From Chara braunii (Eukaryota; Streptophyta; Charophyceae; Charales; Characeae), in assembly GCA_003427395.1 (NCBI GenBank), contig BFEA01000007.1, positions 4,922,345-4,965,869 on the forward strand: 43,525 nt of DNA, read 5' to 3'. The translations under genes were made by a program, and so were the position numbers. Each line of letters opens with the position of its first letter. Position 1 is the stretch's first letter. Shown here piece after piece: positions 20,902 to 31,133 of this stretch. A model generated the notes under the pieces. The model searched no databases and was not told the origin of the DNA. It was given only the letters and a program-made list of their open reading frames with translations.

Positions 20902-21653
20902 TAACTGTTAGCTAGAGGTTGCTGAGTGTTGAACTAGGGTCAAGCTTACTGACGATTACCCTTCTCTGCATACTTCTCTTTATGTTATTCTGCCTATTGG
21001 AAAATCCCGCATCTCTCACGTTTTCATTATTTTAACCCTGAAAAACAGGCTCAAGAAGAGAAAGGCGAGTATAAATAGTTAAAGACATTCACAGATCTTG
21101 TGTGGCTACGTTTTCTAATGGAGACTCACCCCTCACTACCCATTTTTCCTTTATACCGCTCTCGGCGGACATGCGGAGCGATCTTTAGATATTGGCCTAG
21201 CTACAGTATCGTCATAGCCCAATCTATAATTGAACACCGCCTGAAAACTTCAGAACCCAAGGTATAGGCCTTTAAGCCTAGGCGGCCCAAACAGGGAGTA
21301 TGGGCAGAACTTGTAATGTCTATTCGGATGTTTGTCTCTTCTTACCACAGTCGCCGATTCAGATTCGAGAACGTAGCCAAGCTCATGTATAGCGTAGCTA
21401 CCTTCAACTCAGGACCCGCTCTGACCCTTATCTTAATAGATTAGAGGTTTGCTCCTACAAATTTTTAGTAGTGTTGAGGGTTTGTCTCTAACTAATAAGA
21501 TAAGTCGGCAATAAGATAAAAGTTAATCAATCACCGTCAAGCAAAAACTTGACGAGAATATAAGAGATCTTTATCAGCACTAACTTCCCTTTTCCCATTT
21601 ATTCAAAGAAAGTAACACCATGGAAAAACATAATCTAAGAATCACCCCCGCAT
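20902..21653. other. LTR sequence without gene
   Basis: Closely matches 37733-38476. No frame is open in both copies. The right copy carries about 47 extra bases near 38241-38287. Confidence 0.5.
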
Positions 21654-21866
21654 TTACATTAGCAGAGTGAGCCCATCCAACGAGCCCGGAAATAAACCTG
21701 AACTTATGCGATCAAAAGCCCGTCCATGGCCATCAAGCTCGCAAGTACATTCAGTTGGACACCCATCCACATACACGCACACAGACTTTTGCGAGCTTGT
21801 ATAGTCATACACTCGATTTGTCTCAGGACACAAGCGAACTCGTACCACTATTTGACGACCATTCAA
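21654..21866 (-). CDS. LTR-encoded small Cys-containing protein, left copy
   Basis: Seventy residues starting MNGRQIVVRVRLCPETN; Cys residues recur in CVYVDGCPTECTCELDG. The frame is open in both LTR copies (38477-38701) and runs in the gag-pol direction. The opening VVRVRL resembles the first strand of the alpha proteins, but I cannot align the rest. A plus-strand frame over the same bases (21726-22061) is also open in both copies, so the coding strand is uncertain. Confidence 0.35.
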   Translation of the reverse strand: MNGRQIVVRVRLCPETNRVYDYTSSQKSVCVYVDGCPTECTCELDGHGRAFDRISSGLFPGSLDGLTLLM

Positions 21867-23581
21867 TCAGGTGAGTACGCAGGCGAGCACATGCAAGCTC
21901 ATACCCTTCGCCCCAACACACCCACGCAGTCGCCCGATGCAGTCACACGGTGCAGTCATGCAGAGTGCCCACACAGTGTCGTCGCACAGTGTGCCCGTAC
22001 AATGCGTCAGTCCAATGCAGCCACGCTATGCGGTCGCGCGCGGCGAGATCACACAGCGTAACCACGTGGGGCAATCAACATTTTGTAGTCTCACACTAAC
22101 AAAAACAAAGAAGAAAAAACCAGGGCTCCAATTATATCTGTAATCTCTGTCTTTGAAGTGTTTATGCACACAGATACACTGGTTGCACCATCCCCCCCCC
22201 CGTCTCTCTTTGATCTTATCGGGTGATCAAATAATCCACCCAATACAAGGGGACACATATAATAGANACTGGTTGCACCATCCCCCCCCCCGTCTCTCTT
22301 TGATCTTATCGGGTGATCAAATAATCCACCCAATACAAGGGGACACATATAATAGACGAATGCCGATGCCAAGACTATCCAGCAGCTCCAACCTCGTTAA
22401 TTCTCTTAATTTGTGGTTTATATTTTGTATTCCTCCTGCGGCTTGCACTTTTCAGATTGTCATTATGAGACAGGGGTCTTCCCCTGTTCACCCGGTCTTG
22501 CAGTCTACTGCTGCCCTAACCTTGGCCTAGTTGTAAGATGATCGGTTATCAATGATCAATCATCCCAATCAATTAAAAACAGCAGAAGGAAAAAGAATTG
22601 ATGATAATAGGACAAAAGAAATTATCTTACAATGTCGTCTGCCTTTTTGAGGGTTTGGCCAGGACATTCGCATGGAAGAATGTCAATGACTTTGATGGCG
22701 TCGCGGATCATAAGTCACTCGAGGGTAGCAAGACAGGTAGTCATTAGCACAGGCGCACCAACCAGTAAGTGAAAAACGCTCTTAGAGGAGTGAGACCCTC
22801 ACAACGACTAGTTCTTGACCGAACGGCTCATGCATACTTCGACCAGTATAATGATGACACCAACAAGACCGCCTGCGCCGAACTCTCTACTCCCTCCACC
22901 CTCCCTCTCACTCTTCTCTCTCGTCTACCGACCACCAGCAGAAGCATGCTAAAGCACCTTCTGGCTGAGATCGAGCCGTCAGGCGTCCACTAGACGGGGT
23001 TCCTGAAAAACTAGCGGCGTCCCTCGCACTAAAAGGAACTTATTCATACCTGCTTCTTTCACATGCTTACATCGTAGCTGCTCGACGAGCGAGCCGAAAG
23101 TGCTTTAAGACTGATTACTCAGGAGAGGCGTGCGAGATAAAACAGAGACGAGTCACTTCTGGCGAATACTCAAGGAGTCACGGAGGTTGGTTGCTCTGGC
23201 GTGTTACAGAGGCTCGCCGTGGCTTATCAGTCTTGAAGTACTCTGAGCGAGCGTGAAGACAAACAGTCGACCGATATGTCACGGAGGTTCGCCGCGGCTT
23301 ATTAGTCACGAAGTACTCTGAGCACGCGTAGAAGCAACGGTTGAAGTCAAAACAGACGTTGGAGTCTGAGCACCTCCCTCGCGCTCGTACGCACCGCCAG
23401 TTACAATCACTTCTCTGGCTCGTCGCACACGCTGCAGTTCAGCTGACATCACCATCTCAGCACGCGCCTCTGTCGCTCCCGCTTAGATGAGGGTGACATC
23501 AACAGATAGTTCCCCTTTCTTGCCCGCTGACCTCCCTTTTCTTCTCCGGAGCGTGCCACACCACGTCTGATGCTCTCCCCC
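21867..23581. other. LTR sequence without confident gene
   Basis: Matches 38702-40541 apart from about 185 bp missing here near 23470. A plus-strand 74-codon frame (22769-22993; 39514-39738 in the other copy) is open in both, but it runs against the element and has no recognisable motif, so it is not called. About 23040-23340 has repeated TCACGGAGGTT / GAAGTACTCTGAGC words. Confidence 0.45.
22178..22356 (+). repeat. 89-bp perfect duplication around a single N (assembly artefact)
   Basis: ACTGGTTGCACC...ATAATAGA at 22178-22266 is repeated exactly at 22268-22356, separated only by N at 22267. The right LTR copy (about 39012-39101) has this segment once. Two contig ends that were abutted without merging their overlap explain it best. 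Confidence 0.85.
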
Positions 23582-24007
23582 TCACACGTGTCTCTTCCCT
23601 TTGTTCTGTTTTTCGCCCGTCCTGCGGCCTCTTGGTGTCAGTTGCCGTGAGCTGGCCTCGGGTCCCTTTTCCACTGGCTCCGCGGCTCGGTTGTGCCTCT
23701 GGATCTCGCCTGGCCTGATCCAGGACCTGAGGTCCGTCTCCCGGTCTGCATCACTCATTTCGCTTTCCCCACCTGAGTCTCTCTCGTTGTGCTGTTCCTC
23801 CCTTGTCTCGGTCCCAGTTGATGACTCGGTCTTGTGATAGATGATCGACACCCTCAAACCCACGGTCACCCCATCTCGCATGCACCTCCGCTCCGCCCTG
23901 TCGCACGCTTCGGAATTGGCAGTCTGCAGCCTCCGGTCACCTCGCATCTCCTCCTCTGTCCCCCCTTCTATGCAGACCTTCAGTCGGACTCTCTCTGTGC
24001 TACCCAT
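23582..24007 (-). CDS. LTR-encoded small protein, possible alpha relative, left copy
   Basis: 141 codons from ATG (MGSTERVRLKVCIEGG). A basic helix with DRAERRC is followed by a VGLRVSIIYH strand, then an acidic tail (SGGESEMSDADRETD) and a basic C-terminus. The order strand, loop, helix, strand recalls alpha1 and alpha2, but the sequence match is weak. The first five codons lie beyond the end of homology with the right LTR copy at 23994. There the equivalent frame (40562-40867) has lost this start and has a 1-bp shift. Confidence 0.4.
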   Translation of the reverse strand: MGSTERVRLKVCIEGGTEEEMRGDRRLQTANSEACDRAERRCMRDGVTVGLRVSIIYHKTESSTGTETREEQHNERDSGGESEMSDADRETDLRSWIRPGEIQRHNRAAEPVEKGPEASSRQLTPRGRRTGEKQNKGKRHV

Positions 24008-24092
24008 CCCTCTCAGCGCTAAGCTTCACGTAGCGTGCTGTAGTCCCTCTTAGCTAACGTGGTTATTTTCTCTAACTCTATTTTTCTCAGCA

Positions 24093-24113
24093 TTCTTCTA
24101 CTTCCATCTCCTC
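24093..24113 (-). other. Candidate polypurine tract
   Basis: The minus strand is purine-rich here (GAGGAGATGGAAGTAGAAGA) and directly followed by TG, as expected just before a 3' LTR. It lies about 100 bp beyond the end of LTR-LTR homology. If correct, the left LTR ends at 24092 and the right LTR has lost its outer end. Confidence 0.3.
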
Positions 24114-24195
24114 GGATCCATCTCTTCATTGTAATCTTTGCTTGCACAACTTTTTCGGTCGTAGTTCTCGGTGTTAGATCCACCTCCCGTGCACC

Positions 24196-24666
24196 ATGCC
24201 TGAGGCACGCCGCGGTCAGGGTAGAGGAAGGGGAGGAAGAGGAAGGAAAGCAAAGGAAGAACCGCCAGTTAGGGCTCAACGGGATTATAGCTCAGAGGAG
24301 GAGGAAGAGGAGGAGCCTCGAGGCTATGGCCGTTTAAGGCCATACCCTCGCTATTCGCTAGCAGGGTGGTACGAGAGGAGCCCATCGCCTGACAGGATGG
24401 AGTTCCTCCGTAAAAAAATTGACGTGCGCTACGGTACACCTAGTGCCTCTCTACCTCCTTACATCCCTAGAGCTCCTTCCACCCCTACTGTAAGCAAGGC
24501 CGTAGTGTCTGCCCCACCTTCCTCTATCCCATGTACTGTCTCGTCACCTCATCACCCTAATCACTGCATTCTCTTCAGCATCTTCTTCCTTCTCTTTCTT
24601 TTCCAGCTCGAACTCATGGTCATCTTTTACGTTCTGTATAAGCATGACTTCTTCTCAGTCTTTTGA
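24196..24666 (+). CDS. Antisense ORF: RG-rich, acidic protein in the 3' region of the giant element
   Basis: From an ATG at 24196 the frame begins MPEARRGQGRGRGGRGRK, continues through an acidic run (EEEEEEE) and PRYSLAGWYERSPSPDRME, then turns into Pro/Ser-rich and finally hydrophobic, less plausible sequence. A splice-donor-like CTGTAAGC at about 24488-24495 and acceptor-like TTCCAG near 24606 suggest that only the first 98 or so codons are exon. It lies opposite to gag-pol, downstream of integrase. Some plant Tat-lineage Ty3 elements are known to carry an antisense ORF at this place. It could instead be a fragment of another element. Confidence 0.4.
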   Translation: MPEARRGQGRGRGGRGRKAKEEPPVRAQRDYSSEEEEEEEPRGYGRLRPYPRYSLAGWYERSPSPDRMEFLRKKIDVRYGTPSASLPPYIPRAPSTPTVSKAVVSAPPSSIPCTVSSPHHPNHCILFSIFFLLFLFQLELMVIFYVLYKHDFFSVF

Positions 24667-24942
24667 GTCTGATTTCGGCTCATAAAATTTTCAGTTCAGT
24701 CCACTTCATAGCATCCCAGGCCTGAGAGTTTGGCTTCCTTAAGGCCAGGGATGCAGGTTCCTCGTGAACCAGGCCGCTTGTCGGCTACCAAATAAAATTT
24801 TAAGAAGGATTTTGTCTGCTTGTTTGACTTGTTCAATTGTTGGTCTTTCTCATGGAGGCTACCTTAGCTCTTGGTCTGGCATCTATGCAAGGGATGATCC
24901 CAGTAACGAGGGTACTCACTCTATCTGCCATGTTGGAAATAG

Positions 24943-25125
24943 GGCATACCAAACCCTATTTTTTGTTCCCTGGTCTGAGTGAGGTGTCTTCTCAGCTTCT
25001 CGAACACCTGATGGGGATACTAAACCCTTGTTTTCTTTCTCTGATCTGAGTGAGGTGTCTCCTCGACTTCTCAGATGAAAGGGAGGGGATACCAAACCCT
25101 TTTTCTTTTCCCTGGTCTGGGAACT
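24943..25125 (+). repeat. About 2.6 tandem units of ~70 bp
   Basis: Units starting near 24943, 25013 and 25084 share GGNATACCAAACCC, a T-rich run, TGGTCTGAGTGAGGTGTC and TTCTC. The third unit breaks off after TGGTCTGGGAAC. Confidence 0.7.
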
Positions 25126-25343
25126 TCAGATAAGTATTTGCACACCTGCAAAACCAGCAAATCCCACAGACAACAACCATATCCCAGCAAGCAGACTCTC
25201 TGACAACCAGCAATCAAGCATTAACAAATTAAAATAAACCCCATAAATAAAACAATAAATAACATATAACAATTAATACATAACAGCTCTTCATACCCAG
25301 GATTTATTGATTGCCTTGGTTTCGGCCCACCAATGGTCAAGAA

Positions 25344-26152
25344 TGTCAGACGTCCCGTCAGTCTGACATACCTCATTCGGCCCGCCTCAGGCCAGGACTA
25401 GTCAGATCATTTGTCTTGACAGCCCCTTTGACCTGCCTCCAGGTCAGGACCAATCATACCCACTACTCGAGTATGACAACCCTTTGACAGTCTTGCCAGG
25501 ACACCCAGACTATAGCGGGTTTGGTCACTTTATGACAGTAGACGTCCCGTCAGTCAAACTGTCCCGAACCCGGATTTGACCACTGCGGTCAGGGACCGGC
25601 TCACCTACCATTTTTTGGCCAAGGGCGCTGGCTCCCCCACCCAGATTTCTGAACATGGGACTCGGTCTAACAACAGTTTCATGCTCTGGCTAACCTTGCT
25701 GGATTGCAACCTCTGACTACGGTAGGGTTCCAGCTGACCCCTTTCGACCTCATGGGCCAGACTCCCGGAGCCTTAGCCTTAGTCGACTACGGAATTCGAC
25801 ACTCGCGTCGGGGACCTGCTGACCCCACCAGATTGCAGCTTACTGCGGTAAGGCTCTGGCTGGCCCCGACAATCAACACATCCTTAGGTTAGAGAAGAAA
25901 AAACCCCGGCACAGACAGTCAGGCAAGCATATCATAACCCACAAGCAGACTGCCCACGCCCCATAATAGAACAAACATCTCTCAAGAGACGTCCCGTCAG
26001 TCTCAAGAGGCACTGAACAATAACATGCTAGCCAACACTAGGAGTTTGCATGAGACCTCCCCTCAGTTACAAGCAAAAACTTAGTGCTAGCCCCAGAGAA
26101 GTCCCTTCCCTCAACTGGGATTTCTCTTTTCCAATAGACGTCCCGTCAGTCT
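25344..26152 (+). repeat. Four dispersed hairpins sharing the loop GTCCCGTCA
   Basis: Copy 1: TGTCAGAC (25344-25351), loop GTCCCGTCA, GTCTGACA (25361-25368), a perfect 8-bp stem. Copy 2: GACAGT plus GAC (25534-25543), the same loop, GTC plus ACTGTC (ending 25563), with a small internal bulge. Copy 3: GAGAC/GTCTC (25986-26004). Copy 4: AGAC/GTCT (26136-26152) plus an outer TTTCC/GGAAA. Relatives with CTCCCCTCA or CCCTTCCCTCA loops occur near 26053, 26100 and 26186. Stems differ outside the shared AGAC/GTCT base. Confidence 0.7.
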
Positions 26153-26589
26153 CAAGGAAATACTGAAACTCTGATCTCAGAGAGGTCCCTTCCCTCATCT
26201 GACTGAAGACAGACCCTTAGCCAAGCAGCACGAAGCCCCTCTACTGACCACCCTCAGTCAAGTAAAGTTGAACCTTTTTATGCCTGCCTTCGTCTGCATC
26301 TCTTGGATGAACAACTTAGTCAGAGACACGAAGTCGTTCTGCTGATAACTTTTATTCAGACAGAACTGAACTTCTTTATGCCCATCATGTTTTCTTTTTG
26401 TGATAAGAATAATACTGCTTATATCATTTGATGTGCCACAGCCATGAGTTTCTCAGATCTTGACACCATGTCAATGCTCCCAGAACTGTACTCACAGTTA
26501 CTCCCCACTCTCATAACTTGACACTCATGGAACGATTGCAGCACTGCATCAAAGATATAATCTCATTAACTTAGTTGCTTGTTGGAATA

Positions 26590-26690
26590 GATAATGAAAT
26601 AACTTGCTGAAAACTGAAGTATTGAAACTGAATTGATGAAACTGAAATACTGAATCTAAAATACTGAAACTGAAATGCTGAAAAGACTAT
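26590..26690 (+). repeat. ACTGAAAT-type short tandem repeat
   Basis: Repeated units of about 8-16 bp (TACTGAAACTGAAA, ATGCTGAAA). No gene. Confidence 0.6.
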
Positions 26691-26904
26691 GCAAGGATGA
26701 TCATTGTTTGTTGATAACTGAGTCTCACTGTCTCAGTGTCTTAATGTACACTTTCTCGGTCCTCTATGACCGTTCTTCTTACTTGGATAGTTGATTTCTC
26801 TTCCCTCTTTTTGGAGTCACTGTAGGGATCAGGTAAGGGTCTCTGAAGATGAACTTACGAAGTCTTGACCCTGACACTATGTCGTGAACTCTGGATCCGT
26901 TCAT

Positions 26905-28116
26905 TTATGAGATCTCATAAACCTTGCCTTCTGCCTCTCCTGTGATTCTGTAAGGACCAAGCCATCTAGGCTCCAATCTTTTAGTCCATTGTGTCTCAAA
27001 AGAACTGTCAAACAGAAGAACAACATCTTCAATCTTCAATTTCTTTTTTCTTATATACCTTTTCTTGTTCCATCTTTCTTGATCTGATAGCCTGCTGCAC
27101 GCCATCCTCTCTGCAGCATCCATCACTGTCTGATCAACTTTTGTTATTTGCCTCATTCTGATCTGAAGGAGTTCTGAAATAGAATAGTCTTTGTCGCTTT
27201 CTTGACTTGACCAAGTCTTACTCTCAATAGGCAATGAAGCATATCGGGCGTACCACAAAGTAAAAGGTGCATAATGAGTAGTTCTCTTGACTGTGATATT
27301 ATTAGCATATACAACAACTCTTAACACCTTTGGCCAGTTGCTGAGTTTCCCTTCACACCACTTCACCAATGAATCTTTCAGAGTTTTGTGGCCTCTTTCA
27401 ACAGGCGCATTCGCTTGAGGATGGTAAGTAGTCACATACCGAATTCTGACACCTAATCTGAGTGTGGTTCTTCTGTCAATTTCATTTCTGAACTTTGATC
27501 CTCTGTCTGAGACGAATTCTCTGATAAAAGGATACCTGAGGTAGACTTCCTCTATCCAATCAGCCACTTGCTCGGCTGTCTTCATTTTCAGAGTCTTTGC
27601 CTCAACGTATCCAGAGAAATTATCTCTCATGTTTAATATGTATCTCATCCCACCCTTACCCGGAAGTATAGTGATGAGATCCAAATGAACTTTACTACCT
27701 GGCTTTACCAGGATTGTAGGGAATAGGGGCTCAATCATCCTTGTGGTAGACCTCTTCTGACATAAGACACATGATTTACAGTATCTGAAAATCATGTCTC
27801 CCATGCCAGGCCAGAAGTAGAGTTTGAGAGTCTTGGAGTAAGTAGTCTCAGCAGCCCTGTGGCCACCAGCGACCCCCTCGTGTAGGGCTGCAATTATCTC
27901 TAACTGCCTCTCTTTACCACAGACCACTCTTAGTGGAGGTAAACCTTTCTTACCATCCACAAAGAGATGTCCTCTCTTTAATCTGAATTTTTTCCTTGAA
28001 TCCTTACAGTAATATTCTTTTAGTTGTTCCTTTTCCATCTTTTTGTCAATCTCTTGATAATTTTCGTCATATTCTTCAAAGAAGAAAAATATCTCTTCTT
28101 CCTTTTTTTCACTCTA
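26905..28116 (-). pseudogene. Integrase of the giant Ty3 element
   Basis: It inserts the element's cDNA into the genome. The longest open frame (28038-26905, 377 codons) has an HHCC zinc-binding domain (H53, H60, C90, C93), a catalytic triad D120, D178, E214 (the second Asp and the Glu 35 residues apart, canonical) and a C-terminal RWLGPYRI, the GPY/F module. No chromodomain is visible. The frame is closed by TAA at 26905-26907, but the same frame resumes with MNGSRVHDIVSGSRLRKF, typical of the end of Ty3 integrases, to about 26820, so the stop is premature. An upstream TAG at 28114-28116 separates it from the rest of pol. Confidence 0.85.
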
Positions 28117-28383
28117 TTCTTCTTCCTTTGAACCTGAACTTTCCCCAATCTCATGAGCAGCCACTGCTGCTGCGTTAACGTTAGCATACCAATCATTTGG
28201 TTCATCTTCCTCTTCTTTCCCAAGAACCGATTCGTAAATGTACGCACTAGGGATCTCTCCCCAGCTGTCTCTCTCTTCTGACCATGGATTCCACTTGTAG
28301 GAGCATGACACTTCATAATCCTCATCATCTTTTTCATTAAGAAAATTATCAATATAGGCAGATTCTTCAATTGTTCCATTCAC
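28114..28383 (-). pseudogene. Acidic linker between RNase H and integrase
   Basis: About 89 codons in the integrase frame, rich in Glu and Asp (EEEDEPNDWYANVNAAAVA), ending at TAG 28114-28116. The equivalent region in Ty3 polyproteins is a poorly conserved spacer. Read only as part of pol. Confidence 0.5.
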
Positions 28384-28468
28384 ATCTTCTTCTTCTTCCT
28401 CTCGTCACTCAATCCGGCTTAAGTCATCCGCTCTATTCTTCTCAGTGGGGATCTTTTCCAGCCTAAAG

Positions 28469-29413
28469 TCATATGTTCAGATGAAGACGATCGACCTGCT
28501 GACTGTTGGATCTACCTGTTGGATCTACCTGTTGGTGTTTTTTAATGACACCTATCACAGCAGATGCATCAGTCCTTAGGATGAATCTCCTTCCTAAAAT
28601 GTAGTGCCTGAAGCTTCTGAGACTATGGATGATTGACAGTAACTCTTTCTTGAATTGGGTGTAGCCTCTTTCAGTAGAATTGAGGGTTCTGCTTTCAAAT
28701 CTTAGAGGTATTTCTCTCTCATTTTCATCTTTCTGAATAAGCACTCCACCCAGAGCAACTGGTCCTCCATCCGCCTCAATGATGAAATGTCTCGTCTCCT
28801 CATCATCATAATATGGAACTCCCAACACTACACCACCATCGCTTAGTTTTTCTTGCAATGTTTCTGCTACAGCTTGTCTTTTATAATTCCATGCTAAGTT
28901 TGCACCTTGCCTTACCATTTCTCTCAGAGGCTCTGCAAGGGCAACAAAATGAGGGATAAAAATCCTCCAGAATCCAGAGACTCTCAAAAAGTTCCTGATG
29001 TCTGTCACTCTTTTGAGAGGCAGAGGCCAGTTCAAGATCTTGTCTATCTTCTTGGGGTCTGGGTTCCTACCCTTGGAGAAGCATCTGAAGCCCAAGATTA
29101 CCACTTCTGGTTGGAAGAGAAGGGACTTTGGTCTACTGGCAGCCATATTATACTTCCGAAGTCTTTCTAGGACCATCTTTACTCCTTCAGCATGTTCCCA
29201 GACAAACTTTCTGACTCCCCCTGCGACCAAAGTCTCATCTCTTACCAAAGGTCCTTTTACAGGATTATCATCAATGTAGGGACTGGTTGTTTCAGGAGAA
29301 ATATCCTGCATAACTTTGATCATATCCCTTTGAACCACTGCCACTCCGTTAGTCCAGCCCTGAGGTACCAGACACATCTGAACAAACCCCCTTGGCGTGT
29401 GCATGGCGGTCAT
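28469..29413 (-). pseudogene. Reverse transcriptase palm/thumb and RNase H of the giant Ty3 element
   Basis: 314 codons. The RT part carries TPRGFVQMCLVPQGWTNG and the active-site box YIDD (residues 46-49), followed by the KIDKILNWPLP and FLRVSGFWRIFIPHF thumb segments. The RNase H part has IIEADGGPVALGG, TQFKKELLSI and LRTDASAV, giving the D-E-D residues. The end is disrupted near 28490-28530 by a 14-bp tandem duplication (TGGATCTACCTGT twice), after which the frame is lost. Motif A and the fingers lie upstream in the same frame but behind stops. Confidence 0.85.
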
Positions 29414-30030
29414 TGACCGGCTAGTGGGATCAATGGGGAACTGATCATAGCCAGAATACAGGTCAACTAGATAATAAATACATCAACCAACAAAGGATTC
29501 AGCGAGGAGATCAGCATTAGGAAGACTACCTGCATCACGTACCGTCACAGAATTTAGCTTCTAAAGATTCTGTATCCATCTTAGCTCGCCCCTTGGTTTC
29601 CAAAAACAAAATCAATGGTTAGCATACGGTCCATCAGCAGGTTCAACAACATTAGCTGCAATCTTCTTGTCAAGATACTTCACAACTTCTGCTCTTCCTT
29701 CAAGGCATACTTGGTTGGTCTATCATTCCATGGAACATGATCAACTGTCCAAATCTTTGTCATTTTGATCATGTCTACATCCAATCGCCCCCTCTCTTTA
29801 TCATTAAAGGAGAAAGCACCAGAGGATTCCTGACACATCCTGAAGATATATTCTTTCTCTTTAGGCAGGATAAACTGATCCGAGCCTATCTTTATCGTGT
29901 CAAACCTTTTTTTGGTGACCCTATTCTCCAGTCTTGCTAATTCCCTCAATGCTCTTATAATTTTCCTCTCCTTTTCCAATGCTCCATCATAATCTTTCTT
30001 TATTAAGACTGCCACTGAATTTTTCTTCAC
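29414..30030 (-). pseudogene. N-terminal part of the Ty3 reverse transcriptase with three stops
   Basis: 29414-29680 encodes the fingers and motif A in the frame of the next ORF (YLDKKIAANVVEPADGPYA, FCFWKPRGELRW, YLVDLYSGYDQF) but contains TGA 29612-29614, TAG 29561-29563 and TGA 29483-29485. All three could arise from Trp, Gln or Arg codons by a single C-to-T or G-to-A change. 29680-30030 encodes the linker from protease, ending VPWNDRPTKYALKEEQK. Confidence 0.75.
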
Positions 30031-30065
30031 CCCCTTGGGCTTGTATTTTCTTTTTGACCCAGTGA

Positions 30066-31079
30066 CTATTTTCCTAAAAAAGGGTGAGTCGATGCAAATC
30101 TCAATTCCATCTTTCCTCCTTTAGCAGTCTCTACAGCTTTCTTGAAAGCTTCAATTTGTCTGTCCTCATCCTCGAGTTTACGAAGGGCTTTTATCATTTT
30201 CGAAACCTGATTGATTCCCACTGAAATCTCTTTTTTTGCTTCTCGTTTTTCTTCCTCCTTTAGTTTCCTAATCCTTTCAGCAGATTCTTCCCTCCTGATC
30301 GAATTAGCAGATAGTTGATGCTTGAAGTCATTTTTCGTACTGACCATAAAGGTCTGCTCTTTAGCAGTCTCGGGATCCTGTAGACTGATCCAAGATGAAC
30401 CCTCATGACTGAAAAATTGGACTGCCTCCATCCTATGCAAGAATGGAGTTCCCAAGATATAGTCATGATCCAGATCCGGCACCACAAAACCCAGTAACTC
30501 CACAGTCATTGTCCCAACCCTGATAGGCAAATTATCAATAAATCCAGCCATGAACAGCTCTCCTGCAATATTATTCAGTACATTTTGTGCGGGTCTATCA
30601 ATAGATAAATTACATGCTTCCATCGTTCTTCGTGAAAGAAGTATCATCTCTGCCCCAGAATCTACTAAGGCTAGAATCTTTACTTGATTAATGCGAATTG
30701 TACGATGTCCACAACCCATGGTTGCAAATCTCATCTTGCAACCTGATAGTGATCTATTCACTTGGTTGGGAAAGACTGACTCCAAATAATTAACTTCCAA
30801 TTTCTTCTTCTCAATTAACCTCTTCAACTCTTCTCTCAATTTGGGTGCTAGTGTCATTGCTTCCTTGAAAGACAGTGTCACTTCCGTTTCTTCCAGCATC
30901 TTAGCAATTATATCAGAAATCACAGTCCCATCATCCAAATCACTCTTGAGAATAATTTTTTTTTTTCTTCCCTGTTCATTCTTTCCCTGTGAACGTTCCG
31001 GTTCAGGGTCATCAAGGATGTTAATAAATGACTCCTCAACCTTTTTTTTTTTTTTTTCTTCTATCATTTGGGTTGTCAT
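30066..31079 (-). CDS. Aspartic protease (retropepsin) of the giant Ty3 element
   Basis: 337 codons. The active site is LALVDSGAEMILLS with D140-S141-G142; a downstream YILGTPFLHRM matches the second conserved retropepsin segment. The first 100 residues are lysine- and glutamate-rich and look like a Gag-Pol spacer. The C-terminal 80 residues are charged and helical. It cleaves the Gag-Pol polyprotein. This frame has no stop. How it is joined to gag (frameshift or fusion) cannot be told because gag is damaged. Confidence 0.8.
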   Translation of the reverse strand: MTTQMIEEKKKKKVEESFINILDDPEPERSQGKNEQGRKKKIILKSDLDDGTVISDIIAKMLEETEVTLSFKEAMTLAPKLREELKRLIEKKKLEVNYLESVFPNQVNRSLSGCKMRFATMGCGHRTIRINQVKILALVDSGAEMILLSRRTMEACNLSIDRPAQNVLNNIAGELFMAGFIDNLPIRVGTMTVELLGFVVPDLDHDYILGTPFLHRMEAVQFFSHEGSSWISLQDPETAKEQTFMVSTKNDFKHQLSANSIRREESAERIRKLKEEEKREAKKEISVGINQVSKMIKALRKLEDEDRQIEAFKKAVETAKGGKMELRFASTHPFLGK

Positions 31080-31133
31080 ACGAGTTTAATGGTTCCTCAC
31101 TTTACCAACCTTGACACTGGGTTCCATGATAAG

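Larger units (their letters stand above)
8657..23994 (-). mobile_element. Left (3') LTR copy of the giant Ty3 element, with two nested insertions
   Basis: Homology to 34908-40920 runs from the TGTC terminus to the shared CTTCAGTCGGACT at 23982-23994. Removing the insertions 8898-9343 and 11688-20665 with one target copy each leaves about 5.9 kb against 6,013 bp on the right. By eye the copies differ by several percent, plus indels: the right copy has about 47 bp extra near 38240 and about 185 bp extra near 40210-40400. LTRs are identical when an element inserts, so this copy is not recent. Its inner boundary is not fixed by the sequence; the small ORF at 23582-24007 reads through 23994, suggesting that the true LTR extends further. 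Confidence 0.75.
24667..26819. other. 3' non-coding part of the giant element
   Basis: No accepted gene. It contains tandem ~70-bp units, the GTCCCGTCA hairpins and a CTGAAA-rich tract, each listed separately. About 25370-25900 has further short inverted repeats around GGTCAGGACC-like and AGGCCAGG words. Confidence 0.5.

Noticed and set aside
22769-22993. Plus-strand 74-codon gene conserved in both LTR copies
   Set aside because: Both copies are recent duplicates, so being open twice proves little; it runs against the element and has no motif.
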